Source of the DNA: Panax quinquefolius | Taxonomy: Eukaryota > Streptophyta > Magnoliopsida > Apiales > Araliaceae | Direction of reading: 5' to 3' | NCBI GenBank assembly: GCA_020205615.1 | Contig: CM035170.1 | Span: 43,215,807-43,279,806 of the forward strand | Length of the DNA stretch: 64,000 nt | Notes under the pieces: generated by a model | What the model was told of the DNA's origin: nothing | The model's input: the letters and a program-made list of their open reading frames with translations, nothing else | The model's database searches: none | Shown: positions 1-9,772 of the stretch, piece by piece | Numbering within the stretch: the stretch's first letter is position 1 | Layout: each line of letters starts with the position of its first letter | Made by a program: the position numbers and the translations under genes

Positions 1-945
1 AGACAACGGAGAGATCGTGGTCACTAAACCAGATCAGCCTCACGTTCAAGACCACCCTCTTCCTCAACACAAAGAAGAAGAGGTTAACATGATCAATTGG
101 AGCAACGAACCGAGTTCCAATTTCATTTGTGAATCATCCCAAACCCTCAAAGACGATGATGACAAATGGGATTATGCCAAGTTCCAGTTCACAATGGAAC
201 GAAAGATGAAAGCTCTATGCAAACAAATTGAACAATTGGCAGAACTGGTGACTTATCAGCATCAAGTTACATCGTCAATTAATCACCAGAGCATGCAAGT
301 CTCCTACCTCTTGTCATGAATATTCCTCGTCACTTTCGTAAAATGAAATCTTTGGAAGACAAAGTGACAAAGAGAGCAAATGCCAAAGCCCGTCGGGATT
401 TCGCCAACAAAAGGGAATTCACTTATCTGGGCCAACCTATGGAGGAAATTCTTCATATGTTAATCAATGAAGGAAGGATCAGTTCCCTTCTACCTCTAAT
501 CAATCCCCATTCAGGGCGATACAACTCTGATGGAGTATGTCAATATCACTCCCAGTCTCGCGGTCACAGCACAAAAGAATGCTGGGCACTCCGCCACCTT
601 ATCCAAAATCTAATCGACAGTGGTGTCCTGCGCCTAGCTGACGATGACACTGTGTTACGTGCAAGTGAGAATGCAGACCATACTAAGTGGAAAAGTGTGG
701 TAGCAGTCATATCCACTGAAACTGATGGGATTAATACATTACTCACAACGCCAATAATTCAACTCAAGGGAATCAACAACCGTTTGAAAGTGGCCGCTCC
801 CGAGCCAATCAACTTGTCGTACAGAGCACAATATCCTATTGTTAGCTTACGCACAGTTCCATGGAATTATAGAGAAGGTGAAGGATCCACCTCACATACA
901 ATTGCTATAGTGTCGAAGGAAAATCCACTGTATCTTCCCCAATAG
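1..945 (+). pseudogene. Tat-like Gag, C-terminal part (broken)
   Basis: Gag packages the element's RNA into cytoplasmic particles. Two overlapping reading frames, 17-319 and 316-945, carry it and need one frameshift near 310. The second frame has a cysteine-histidine module C-X2-H-X5-H-X4-C (starting CQYH, near codon 75) followed by CWALRHLIQNLIDSG, the usual C-terminal knuckle of this Gag type. The matching region of element F (46144-47233) has the same order and similar wording throughout, which confirms the reading. The N-terminal part, including the first copy of the zinc module, lies beyond the left edge. No functional product is expected. Confidence 0.85.
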
Positions 946-960
946 GTGATGAAGCCTACC

Positions 961-1640
961 ACCAAATCAAAGGGGAAAATACCCATGAGAAGATTGAAAA
1001 ATTCCTCCTCACTATGGGTCATAACGAGGCCACGTTGGCTTTAAGCTTGAAAGAAGCTCCACAACAAACATCAATTTTGGACTTGGTCCTAACTTTCGAG
1101 AATCACCGGAAGGTCTTGTTGAAGGTTTTAGAAGAAGCCTATCTACCGACATCAGTTGATACGGAAAAATTTCAACATCTGGTTGATCACATTTTTAACA
1201 ACAATGTGATATCCTTCACTGATGATGACATACCGCCCGAAGGGACCGATCATTGCAAGCCGTTGCACATTGCGGTCTTGTCCTCCGGATACATGTTAGC
1301 TGGAGTCTTGATAGACGGAGGTTCTTCTCTAAATATCTGTCCATAGGCTACCTTGGTGAAGATGAATAACAATCTCAAAAGAATTCAGATTAGCCATACG
1401 ATCATCAAAGCTTTTGATGGAGCCCGCCATAATTCGGTTTGAGTAATTAAGCTGCCAATCGAAATTGGTCCTCAAACATTCTTCGTGTCTTTCCATGTGC
1501 TCAAGATAGATTTGGGATATAACCTACTCTTGGAACGACCATAGATTCATATGGCTAGGGCAGTCCCCTCCACTCTTCACCAACAGTTGAAATACATTAT
1601 AAACAATAGCTTGGTCACGGCCATCTTTGAACTAGAGATT
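961..1640 (+). pseudogene. Tat-like retroviral aspartic protease (broken)
   Basis: The frame from 1014 reaches LAGVLIDGGSSLNICP at its end (1294-1346). DGGSSLNI is the catalytic Asp region of this plant retropepsin group, where DGG or DSG supplies the active Asp. The frame is stopped after CP at 1347. Continuing in the same region, YNLLLERP-stop-IHMARAVPSTLHQ (about 1518-1590) is the conserved C-terminal protease block, normally with Trp where TAG stands at 1542-1544. After about 1640 the usual reverse transcriptase should follow, but the sequence changes to an antisense gene instead. Protease identity is well supported; activity is impossible in this copy. Confidence 0.8.
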
Positions 1641-1697
1641 CCTCAAAGATGGAGACATCTTTGAGAGATATCGAGAAGTCGAACGTTGTCTATCGCC

Positions 1698-2600
1698 TCA
1701 AAAAAAGGATGGAAATCTCGGCCCGGTAGAATGCGAGATCACGGCCAATGGGTGATAAGTAGTCACACCTCTCAAACCAGCCAGAGGGAGATAATCCATG
1801 CCCAAAGCGTGAGTAATGAAGCTGTATGGTGAGCTAAGCCCCGAACACGGCAAGATACTAAAAGGATCTCTGATATCTGCCAAAAATGTGGACCAAGACA
1901 GAGCATCTATACACTCTGATGGCTGAAAGGAGTATGACATAGCTACATCATGGGTGAAGCAATATCCATGTCGTCTAAGGGTACCAATTGGTCTCAAGTG
2001 TGATATAAACCACACGTACAGCATGACCGAACTCCCAGTGAACACTCCTATAGGATAAGTGCAACAATAGGATGCTAACCGCAGGGTCTCTGCTATAATC
2101 ATAGGTATAATGGTACGACCCTCTCTAAGAGCTCTCACAGCCATGATGACACCTATGTCTATCTCATCTATATATCGTAGCATATAGACATACGACCGTA
2201 CGCACATCAACAGTACATCGACCCTGGCCAAACGCCAATGGTCCTCCGGTGCTGTAAAATCCCCAGAATATAGTGAATAGCTATCCTCCGAGCCAAAACT
2301 GTCGTACAAAAAACACTGGGATATCACGTGGCTAGATGTCAGCTGGTCCTGCACTACTCTGTGCCACAATCCTATAAGAGTCATGAACCGTCTACTCATG
2401 TCTCCCAAAGCCAGATGCACGCAAGGTCTGTCTAAAGGCATCATTGTCAATCGTGCATACTCCTCCAGAGTAGGAGTCAACTAATGGGTACCAAATCGGA
2501 ATACCTGCCTATCCGGTAGCCAATGCTCTAAAGATCCCGCTCTAAAACCCTATGGGTACCAAAACATCAATAAAGTCATGTTATCTTTGCGAAGAATCGA
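1698..2600 (-). pseudogene. Antisense gene remnant 1 in element A, DUF7745-like
   Basis: On the minus strand an open frame of 260 codons runs 2480-1698, and the same frame continues upstream to about 2600 if one TAG (about 2483-2485, CAG in origin) and one further stop near 2550 are ignored. Near its start is FRFGTH-stop-LTPTLEEYARL and about 130 residues later VMLYVWFISHLRP. TPTLEEYxRL and YxWFxSHL are the two landmarks I recall for the plant transposon-associated DUF7745 family; its function is not known. It lies directly behind the sense-strand protease, where RT would be expected. Stops arise as C-to-T changes. Whether it and the PMD gene upstream were one transcript or two cannot be told. 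Confidence 0.55.
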
Positions 2601-3041
2601 TCTCTGATCACCCCAGTATGGTGGTGACATGCTATCATGATGGTGGGGTATGATCTATACGGCTAACTGTCGAAGAAGACATCTGTGCGGTAGTGTCATA
2701 TAAGACCATCCAGGTCAATGCCGAATATCTCTGGACATACATACATATGCATAACATGATACATGCATAACAGATAATGGATGACAATATGATATAGGGA
2801 ATGGAAAAACTGTGCATACATTCCTAAGTATATCATCATCTAATACATCATCTCTGTACAGCTACAAATACAGGGAAATGGGGGCACAGATGCCCTAGTA
2901 CTAATAGAGGCCTATCAAAAGATATATCGAGAATGGGGTACAACCACCCAATATCTAACAGAGGCCTATCAAAAGATTTAATGAGAATACACATCAGAAA
3001 AAGACGATGGTGTCGATGTCCACATCATTAATCCTGTCCAC
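2601..3041. other. Spacer between the two antisense gene remnants
   Basis: No convincing coding region on either strand. It contains two near-identical 30 bp stretches around 2905 and 2957 with the words AGAGGCCTATCAAAAGAT, about 53 bp apart, and CATA-rich sequence near 2740. It may hold the 3' untranslated part of the PMD gene and the 5' part of the DUF7745-like gene. Confidence 0.4.
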
Positions 3042-3840
3042 CTAATGTAACTCCTCCCGAGTCACTGGATATCTATCAACAGGGATGTCAGGCCTATAAA
3101 GAGGAGGATCTGCGCTGGCAAAATCGAATGGGTCATCTGAGGAGCCAACGCCTGAGCTGGAAGGAACGAATGACTCTGCCTCTGATGGATCTCTGCCCAA
3201 ATGCCGGATAAATATATGTGCCTGATCCAACTGCCGGGTCAAGCTATCAATCTGGGTCATATGAGTCCGATCTCAGAAATAAGCTATCCAATCCGTCATC
3301 ATCAAGGATCCTGGAACCATATCCCCATAAACCGAGGTGGCGGGATCGGGCTCCAATAGTGCGAGGGGACCACCACCGCTGGAACATCTCCTGAGTACAT
3401 GAACCCTCTGATAATGCAAAACCGTCAACCCCCAACAATGGGATATCAGTGACGGGTGGCTGTGATATAGGCCAATGACGCCTGAAAGGAGGCAAGATCG
3501 GTATCTGAATCTCCCCTGGTGGTGCTCCTAATAGCACGCTCTCCTAAATAGAGCTCCCACCTCCATCTCAAGAAGAGAGGAACTCTCCGGTGGAAATCAA
3601 ATACTCGACTCCAGTCGGGTGTCCATCCTCAAAGTCGATGGTCAAGTGTTCCCCTGAATAGGGAATCCATATAATGGTATCACCGTCAACAACTCTAGTC
3701 AGATGCGGCGAAGGAGTGAATCCTCACCATGAGGGGACCTCTGACAAAATAGAATGGTGCCATCGTCGTCCTCGTGGATAGGTATCTAAACCTAACACAC
3801 TCACAAGACGCAAGCATTGGAGCCTCTCATAGGCCCAAAA

Positions 3841-3920
3841 CTGCCAACACAATGGCAAAACATCTGCTATCAGTAAACACTCTTCACCTATGAATAGGAA
3901 AAGACAAGAGAAATACTCAC
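3841..3920 (-). other. Predicted spliceosomal intron 2 of antisense PMD gene
   Basis: 80 bp, donor GTGAGTATTT after CTGCTG, acceptor TTGTGTTGGCAG before TTTTGGGCC. Splicing joins GFYPFLL to FWAYERL, restoring the expected PMD wording, and keeps phase 0. Confidence 0.75.
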
Positions 3921-4571
3921 CAGCAGAAATGGGTAAAATCCTAGCCAAGCCTCGGTAAAACCATGTGAGCACATATGCATGCCCCGAAGGAAATAGGCAA
4001 AGGTGTAAGAGCCCAAATCATACTCTCCAATACGGTCCACATCACGTGTGGCGCTGATCAAAGCAAAGGATACCGTAGAAGAGTTATCTGCTATGAAGCA
4101 GCCTCGGATGATCATCAGGAACAATCACCTCAGAACACGATCCCTGATTCTGACATCATCAGGCATGGGCTCACTCAAAAGCGCATTCATAGCATCTATG
4201 CTCAAAGGAAATGAACGGACAGTCCTACCTTTGAGCGCCTCCGTCAGAACTCCTAATAAGGATCTGACGACAGTAGGGGTAATATTCGCCATGCAAGGCA
4301 CTGGCTCCCCTCCGAACTCCATACCTGTGATAAATCGCCAATCCATAGGCATCATCATCACCTCGCAATCCAGTAGATGGAGTGACTGAGTCTGATAAAA
4401 CCATCGCTCAAACAATGCCCTGAGGTACCCCCAGGGACAACGACGGGGAAGGATGGAGAAGAATGCCCCAAATCCCCACTCATGCACTACTGCTATATAG
4501 TCAGGATGAAGCGCCTGGTACATGGAGTGAATGCTGCACCAGTTCCCTCGAGGCTATGTAAAACCAGGAAC

Positions 4572-4652
4572 CTGCATGAAATGCAGATCAACATCAGAAC
4601 CCTTTAATCCTCATCAATAGGAAAAAAGGAAGATCAAAGTCTAACGCCATAC
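4572..4652 (-). other. Predicted spliceosomal intron 1 of antisense PMD gene
   Basis: 81 bp, donor GTATGG after AACGAG, acceptor TTTCATGCAG before GTTCC, pyrimidine-rich middle and a CTGAT branch-like word. Removing it joins HVNE to VPGFT in one frame and continues to the PMD core. Confidence 0.75.
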
Positions 4653-4949
4653 CTCGTTAACATGAAAATACATCGAGGGATGTCTGCTCAAATCACCCAG
4701 CAGCTCTAGGTTTGCCACCTGAATACTTGGGAGCTCCCTACGAGGAACATGTGCAGCAGGAGTGGGATCCTCAATCGAAATATCCGCCTCCTCGTCCTCA
4801 ACGTCTGGCACATCTACCCGGACAGGACGAATCACGACCTCCACCAACCGACGAGGCTGTCTGATAGAACGGGGACGAGGCACTTCGGAAGCCCTCCGTC
4901 GTATGCCAGAAGTGGTCCTGTGAGAACTGCTCGGCTGATCCGGATCCAT

Positions 4950-6003
4950 AATATCTGGACAACAAGTCTCCAAATCACCTCAGAAAGGGTGTGGTATTTC
5001 CTTACCTGGAGCTTTCTAAAATGCATTTATGATTATATGCATGCATGAATTTACTTTAACATATAATAGAGTTAAAATGCATGACTACCCAATGCCTACA
5101 TTTGGAAAATTTTTGCCATAGTCCCCTTTGAAAATAGGACTATCGACATGCACATAGGCATATCTAGGTGGCCATTCAGTAGCACACCTGCACCAAAGTC
5201 ATATACATAATATATGCATTAAAAATTAAAATCATTATGCATAAGGTCAACCTCAATACTAGGAGTACTTTGCCTTGTTACCTTTTGCTCATTGGACCTC
5301 AAATAGGACAAAAAATAGCAGAAAAAGGTGCCAATTTGACTGTCTCAAAAGTCAAATTTTTTCACATCATTATGTTCATCATGGTTTAATACTAACATTT
5401 TCTATGTTGAATATTTTTTATCAAGTCATTTGTGCATACATAATCACTACTATTTGTTTAGATGCATTTCATGCGATAACTCACAATCCAACGGATAACA
5501 ACTGGAAAAAATACATGTATACGTTATCAGGATAGTGTTGAACACTTGTATGATGACAAAATTTGCAAAAAATAGCCCGAACTCAGTAGATCTGAAAGAG
5601 GCTCACGGATTTTCCTTCGCGCGACAAGTTGAAAGTGACTTGTGAGACCAACTTGTTGGAATTTATCATCTGCGATTAGTCCAGCGAGCTCACTCATGGC
5701 CGCAGCAGAATACTGCACCGAGGCACCCCTATACGCAGTCCCACCTCTCCGCTCGACCCATTTCGAGTTGCAAATGAGTTCTTGAGGATTAAAAAGGTCA
5801 AATCAGAAATAAAAACGCCACACGATTGAGCAAAACATCATATAATCCTGGTCTTCTCAGATGAGACTTTGAATCTGTACATCATTCATTGGTAGTCACT
5901 TGAACACAAGGTATACCCTGCCAATGATCTTATTTGTCACAAATCGCATACGTCAATACCTTATATAGGTCCGATGCCGCCAACTCTAGGTCGTTACCCT
6001 ATG
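4950..6003. other. Non-coding part of element A between antisense gene and repeat field
   Basis: About 1 kb with only short chance frames. If the antisense genes were ever expressed, their promoter should lie here, on the minus strand upstream of 4949. I see no clear TATA element with a matching start. Confidence 0.4.
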
Positions 6004-6240
6004 TGAGTCCCCGACGGGGGTTATGACGTGAGTCCCCGACGGGGGTTACAACGTAAAGCCCCGGCAGGGGATTACAACGTACATTCAGGCCGTTGACACA
6101 CATATCAACTAAGGTCAAGTAGCCTTGACATTTCTCAACCGATAGTAATTAAACCTATCAGAGCTCTAGAGCTATTTGAGGATTTCATGCTCGATTACTC
6201 ATATTCCCCCAGCAGATCCCCGGCGGGGGTTACAACGCAA
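6004..6240 (+). repeat. Short palindromic repeats CCCCGRCGGGG in element A
   Basis: Four units of about 25 bp, three in tandem (6005-6080) and one at 6213-6238, each reading AG(T/A)CCCCGRCGGGGGTTA followed by CAACG or GACGT. CCCCG and CGGGG can pair, so each unit is a mini hairpin. They lie in the non-coding region ahead of the 3' LTR. Confidence 0.75.
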
Positions 6241-6430
6241 TTTTCTATTGATTCATACATCAGCGAAGGTCAAACAACCTTGACGATCTCCTCACAGAGT
6301 CTCAGCCATTGATTCACACGTCAGCGAAGGTCAAGTAGCCTTGACAGTATATCTCACAGGATATTTCTGCCATTGATTCACATGTCGGTGAAGTACAGGT
6401 CAACGAAGGTCAGACATCCTTGACAGCATT
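6105..6430 (+). repeat. Imperfect 65 bp repeats with AAGGTCAA...CCTTGAC
   Basis: Four units near 6105, 6250, 6315 and 6380-6425, the later three spaced by about 65 bp. The core is TTGATTCACACGTCAGCGA then AAGGTCAAGTAGCCTTGAC. AAGG and CCTT allow a small stem. They overlap the tail of the CCCCGRCGGGG repeats. No coding content. Confidence 0.7.
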
Positions 6431-6619
6431 TGCTGTTGGCAGTAAATCCAACAGAGTCTTGACATGTCCTGGCGATACCAGCCAGGAAAGGTCAATGTTA
6501 TTAAAGAGGATATATGATGGAATATGTTATACACATCCTCAAACAGATCAAGCTTTATCCCCACAGATCTCTTACACATAAGAGGTACATCTTCAGGATC
6601 AAGTCATAATCGAAGGCAC

Positions 6620-7400
6620 ATGGATTTGGTGATAACTCCAACATCAACATCCTAACAGATTCGGCTTACACATCGAATCTGGTCAGCATTGCCAATCCTC
6701 AGTTGAAGCAACAGGATCCAAAGAATCATCCCCAAAGATGTTGGGCTACAACCCCGTACACATGCATCATGCATTTACATCATTTTTCTACCCATAGTAC
6801 CATGTTTGTCTTGTTGCGTTTCAAGTGTCTAGGATTCTTTATCCTACCCATGCATCGCCATGCATGAGTATGATAAAGAGGGGCATCGGTAGACACTCGA
6901 AATTTTTTGTACTACTGTCACTAACATTGCAGGAGGACAGATTCGTCTTTTAAGAGAGAACCCTGGAAGACAATCCATACCGGATACTACCGGAAGCTCA
7001 GCATCAACCCCAGAGCCCACTCTGGGAGTAAAAGTTCCAACCTCGGAGGTAACCCAGAGGCATGCAGATCCAATACTGGAAAACACACCGAAAAAGACCG
7101 ATTAATCTCGGAGATAACCCTGAGGTATCCAGTCTCAGTCCCAACCATTGGAATAGCAACCAACCTTGGTGATAACCCCAAGGAATGCAGTTTCAGCGAT
7201 AACCCTGGAAATGCTTGTTTCAAATGCAACCAGCTTCAATCTCGGCAATCACAACTAGATACATTGCACCAACCCGGCGATAACATCGGGAAGACAGGCG
7301 CACCTCAAAGATGACAAGGACCTTCAACAATTACAGCAGTCCAATCTCAGCGAAGTCTAAGCAACGTCTGCTTTATCATCCCAATCCGGCGATAACAACG
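6620..7400 (+). repeat. Array of small hairpins with GATAAC loop
   Basis: At least seven units of the form stem-GATAACC-stem: TTGGTGATAACTCCAA (near 6626), CCTC..GGTAACCCA..GAGG (7038), CTCGGAGATAACCCTGAG (7108), CCTTGGTGATAACCCCAAGG (7162), TTTCAGCGATAACCCTGG (7192), CCCGGCGATAACATCGGG (7274) and CCGGCGATAACAACGG (7386). Stem bases differ but still pair, while the loop is constant. They straddle the LTR start and U3. Confidence 0.6.
6875..6883 (+). promoter_or_regulatory. Polypurine tract of element A
   Basis: AAAGAGGGG followed by CATC and then GGTAGACACTC. Tat-type elements commonly have a purine run, GCATC, and an LTR start TGTAGACAC; here the expected T of TG at 6888 reads G. This is the plus-strand DNA priming site. 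Confidence 0.65.
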
Positions 7401-7800
7401 GTGAGGGGTAACATAGTCATCTAGCCAATGTGATGCCACGCCACGTCGTCTCAACATCCCTACGCAACGATGTCCCACAAGACTAACCAATTTCGAGTGA
7501 CTATTGTGCGGGGTAACGGATGAAAGTTGAAGCTTGAAGACCGGAAGGCATCGTCCCATCTTCAATGACTTCGTACAAACTCTAATCCCATGCCATCGTA
7601 CAACTCTCGACAACGGCAGTCAAATAGGTCTCAGATACCTCAAACGGATGCCCGGATTGCACTTCTGAAAGTTCGAGTGGACATTACAGTGCCCGAGTGC
7701 ACGTACTTCGAGATGACAAAACCCGAAAAACCCGGCCCCACCCGGATTACCTTTGGTACACCTACGGCTCAGTCGCAGGTACACCTGCAGCTAAATTGCC

Positions 7801-7809
7801 TATAAATAG
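7801..7809 (+). promoter_or_regulatory. TATA box of element A LTR
   Basis: TATAAATAG followed by AGGGCTTGGGCTCCCC. Element F has the same at 50700-50707 on the minus strand with the same GAGGGCTTGG downstream, so transcription likely starts near 7835. Confidence 0.65.
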
Positions 7810-8099
7810 AGGGCTTGGGCTCCCCATTTTGCAAGAGAAAACGGCGAAGAAGCCCTGCCCAATTTGCTCTGCACTCACCCCAAGCTGTGTACTTTCCCCT
7901 TTTAAACACCTATGAGCTCATATATAGCCCCTTTTGTATCTACAAAAGTCAGTGTTTACCCACTCTAAAGATATAGAAGTCTTCTTTGGCAGTCAGCTGT
8001 AAGCCTTCTCACACACTTTAGAGTCTTTTTCTTCATATCTGCACACACCCTTCTACACGTTGAGAGTCGTGTTGCTTGTTTTTGCCCGGACTTTGGTTC

Positions 8100-8215
8100 G
8101 TGGTTTCATTTCAGTCTGTATATATACATATATTATATATATATTTATATATATATTGACTAACATTATCGAGTTATTCCTCATTAAGCTTAGACTTGAT
8201 GCGAGCGTTTATTTG

Positions 8216-8252
<37 letters not shown>

Positions 8253-8302
8253 TCAAATAAACGCTCGAGCCAAGTCTAAGCTCATCAACAAAAGTTCGAC
8301 CA

Positions 8303-8340
<38 letters not shown>

Positions 8341-8408
8341 TTATATATATTAATCGTGTGTAAACTTTGTTCGATAAGCCTTGAACTTGATGCAAGTGCG
8401 TTTATTAC

Positions 8409-8455
<47 letters not shown>

Positions 8456-8523
8456 TTATATATATTAACTGTAATGTCTGGACTTTGTTCGATGAGCACG
8501 GATTTTACATCCTATGCGTTTAT

Positions 8524-8584
<61 letters not shown>

Positions 8585-8668
8585 CGTGGTTGAACTCGCT
8601 TACGATGAGCTTGGATTTTACATCCAGTGTGTTTATTGCTTATATATATATCGATATATATATATATT
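8100..8668 (+). repeat. TA-microsatellite modules in element A LTR, one inverted
   Basis: Five to six modules, each about 50 bp of unique sequence (TTCGATGAGCTTGGA, then TTACATCC or TTGATGC, then GTTTATT) followed by a (TA)n tract at 8219-8249, 8306-8337, 8411-8452, 8528-8581 and 8638-8668. The unit at 8249-8290 is inverted relative to its neighbour at 8180-8220, so the two arms and the TA tract between them form a palindrome of about 110 bp. Element F has fewer modules at 50030-50390 and I see no inverted arm there. Confidence 0.8.
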
Positions 8669-8950
8669 TTCGTCCCACCTGGAGTTTACTTTGTGGTGGT
8701 TGATCGCTTTAACAGCTTTCTTTACGTTTCGTCCTGCCTGGAGTTTACTTCATGGCAGTTGATTGCTTTGTACAACTTTATTTACATTTCGTCTCGCCTG
8801 GAGTTTCCTTCGTGGCGGTTGACCGTATTTACAGCTTTATTTACGTTTTGTCCCACCTGGAGTTTCCTCCGTTGCGGTTGATAGCTTTTACAGCTTTATT
8901 TACTTTTCTGATCCCCCATGGAGGTGCTTTGTGGTTGGTGATCCTGTCTG
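8669..8950 (+). repeat. 60 bp tandem repeats in element A LTR
   Basis: Four full copies and one partial of TTTCGTCCCACCTGGAGTTT-type units with GGCGGTTGATCGC and ACAGCTTTATTTACG. Copies differ by scattered substitutions. Element F has about two to three copies at 49858-50000, so copy number changed between LTRs of the same family. The long frames over this region follow only from the 60 bp period. Confidence 0.85.
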
Positions 8951-9772
8951 TATATATATATTTAAAGCTTTTATATATATATACGCTTCTTCGCTTTCAT
9001 ACAAATTATGCGGTATCATATGCTTTAGGAATCATGTGATCACAGATTCAAATTTATTGGATCTAGATTCGGTTCCGTGATGGACATTTTCACTATAAGC
9101 GACTTTTGTAAATTATTCTGTGGTGTCCGAATTTCTCTCGATGGTTTCCATACCCACGAGGAAGTCGGCATTATTTTGTACATTATTTTCGTACGGATGC
9201 CTCGCATCTGTTAAATAAAATCAATCAAGCCGAACACTTAATAAAATGGGAGTGTAAAAGGTCTCAATTACTATTGAGCATCAGGGTTTGAAAAACCTCT
9301 TTTATAAAACATCACTGCCATATCTTGTTTAAAACTGAATTTTTACATAAATTCAAACCCTTTGTATATAGGTTTGAACGAGGCCTCGCACTAGTTCTAA
9401 ATAACAGCACATTGACCCACACACACACACATTCAGATAATAGTTTCTTGAAAGGAGGCGGTCACCGTTGTAACACGGATGTCGGGGGGTGCCTAACACT
9501 TTCCCTCCGCATAACCAAGTCCCCGGACCCTAATGAATCTCGGTTTAACCTACCCGTTTAGCAGTGTCACATCACTGGGTCAATGTGCAAACCTTTTCTC
9601 GGTTATGTTGGTACAACCATTTAAAAAACCAACTGGCGACTCTTAACAGTCCATCGTCGACATTATACACGTCGGACCTTTTTCACTTGTTTTTTCAATC
9701 AAATCTCACCTAAAATGAGAACACCAAAGAACAAGTAACAGAAAGGGACATCTAAAAATCCCGACGTCAACA

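Larger units (their letters stand above)
3042..4949 (-). pseudogene. Antisense gene remnant 2: plant mobile domain (PMD) gene with two introns
   Basis: Minus-strand gene model: exon 1 4949-4653 (ATG at 4949, MDPDQPSSSH), intron 4652-4572, exon 2 4571-3921, intron 3920-3841, exon 3 3840-3042. Exons 1 and 2 are 297 and 651 nt, so both introns are phase 0 and one frame runs through. Exon 2 carries the PMD core: VVHEWGFGAFFSILP, LRALFERWFYQTQSLHLLDCEV and FITGMEFGGEPVPC, matching the aminotransferase-like PMD pattern (GF, ALxERW, CxExxxxxxD, GxxxxGEPV). Exon 3 opens with FWAYERL, also typical. Stops at codons TAG (about 4556) and TGA 4127-4125, then 3726-3724 and others, are single transitions; a frameshift lies near 3265. 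The C-terminus has a short predicted coil (IDSLTRQLDQAH). PMD proteins such as MAIN/MAIL1 act in the nucleus; the role of element-borne copies is unknown. Confidence 0.8.
1..9772 (+). mobile_element. Element A: Tat-like Ty3/gypsy retrotransposon, 3' portion
   Basis: The window opens inside gag of this element. In order it holds the gag C-terminal part, an aspartic protease, two antisense gene remnants (1698-4949, minus), a non-coding repeat-rich stretch, a polypurine tract (6875-6883) and a 3' LTR ending in GTCAACA at 9772. Assignment to the Tat group rests on close similarity to element F, whose LTR is followed by a primer site matching tRNA-Arg. The LTR end lies directly in the 3' LTR of element B. 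The flanking TTACA resembles TTATA at the matching point of B's other LTR, as expected for a 5 bp target duplication of which only one side is in view. No RT, RNase H or integrase is seen, so the copy is a deleted, non-autonomous derivative. Confidence 0.85.
6888..9772 (+). repeat. 3' LTR of element A (about 2.9 kb)
   Basis: Start is set by the polypurine tract and the TGTAGACAC-like word (first base mutated), end by GACGTCAACA, the counterpart of the LTR end of element F at 49015. From 7448 on it matches F's LTR in reverse orientation. It holds GATAAC hairpins (to 7400), a TATA box at 7801, TA-rich modules (8100-8668), 60 bp repeats (8669-8950), and a conserved U5 part (9300-9772). Because the matching stretch of F is interrupted at 51066, the first 560 bp rest on A alone. 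Confidence 0.75.

Noticed and set aside
6004..6080. Terminator or riboswitch from the CCCCGACGGGG stems
   Set aside because: Such calls belong to bacterial gene expression; this is plant retrotransposon sequence and the units are tandem repeats.
8381..8593. Open frames rich in Tyr-Ile repeats (also 49990-50283)
   Set aside because: Translation of (TA)n tracts, which are open in any frame without other signal.
8627..9039. Overlapping frames with repeated SSxLEFxxWxL wording
   Set aside because: Products of the 60 bp repeat, whose length is a multiple of three; no start, no codon signal.
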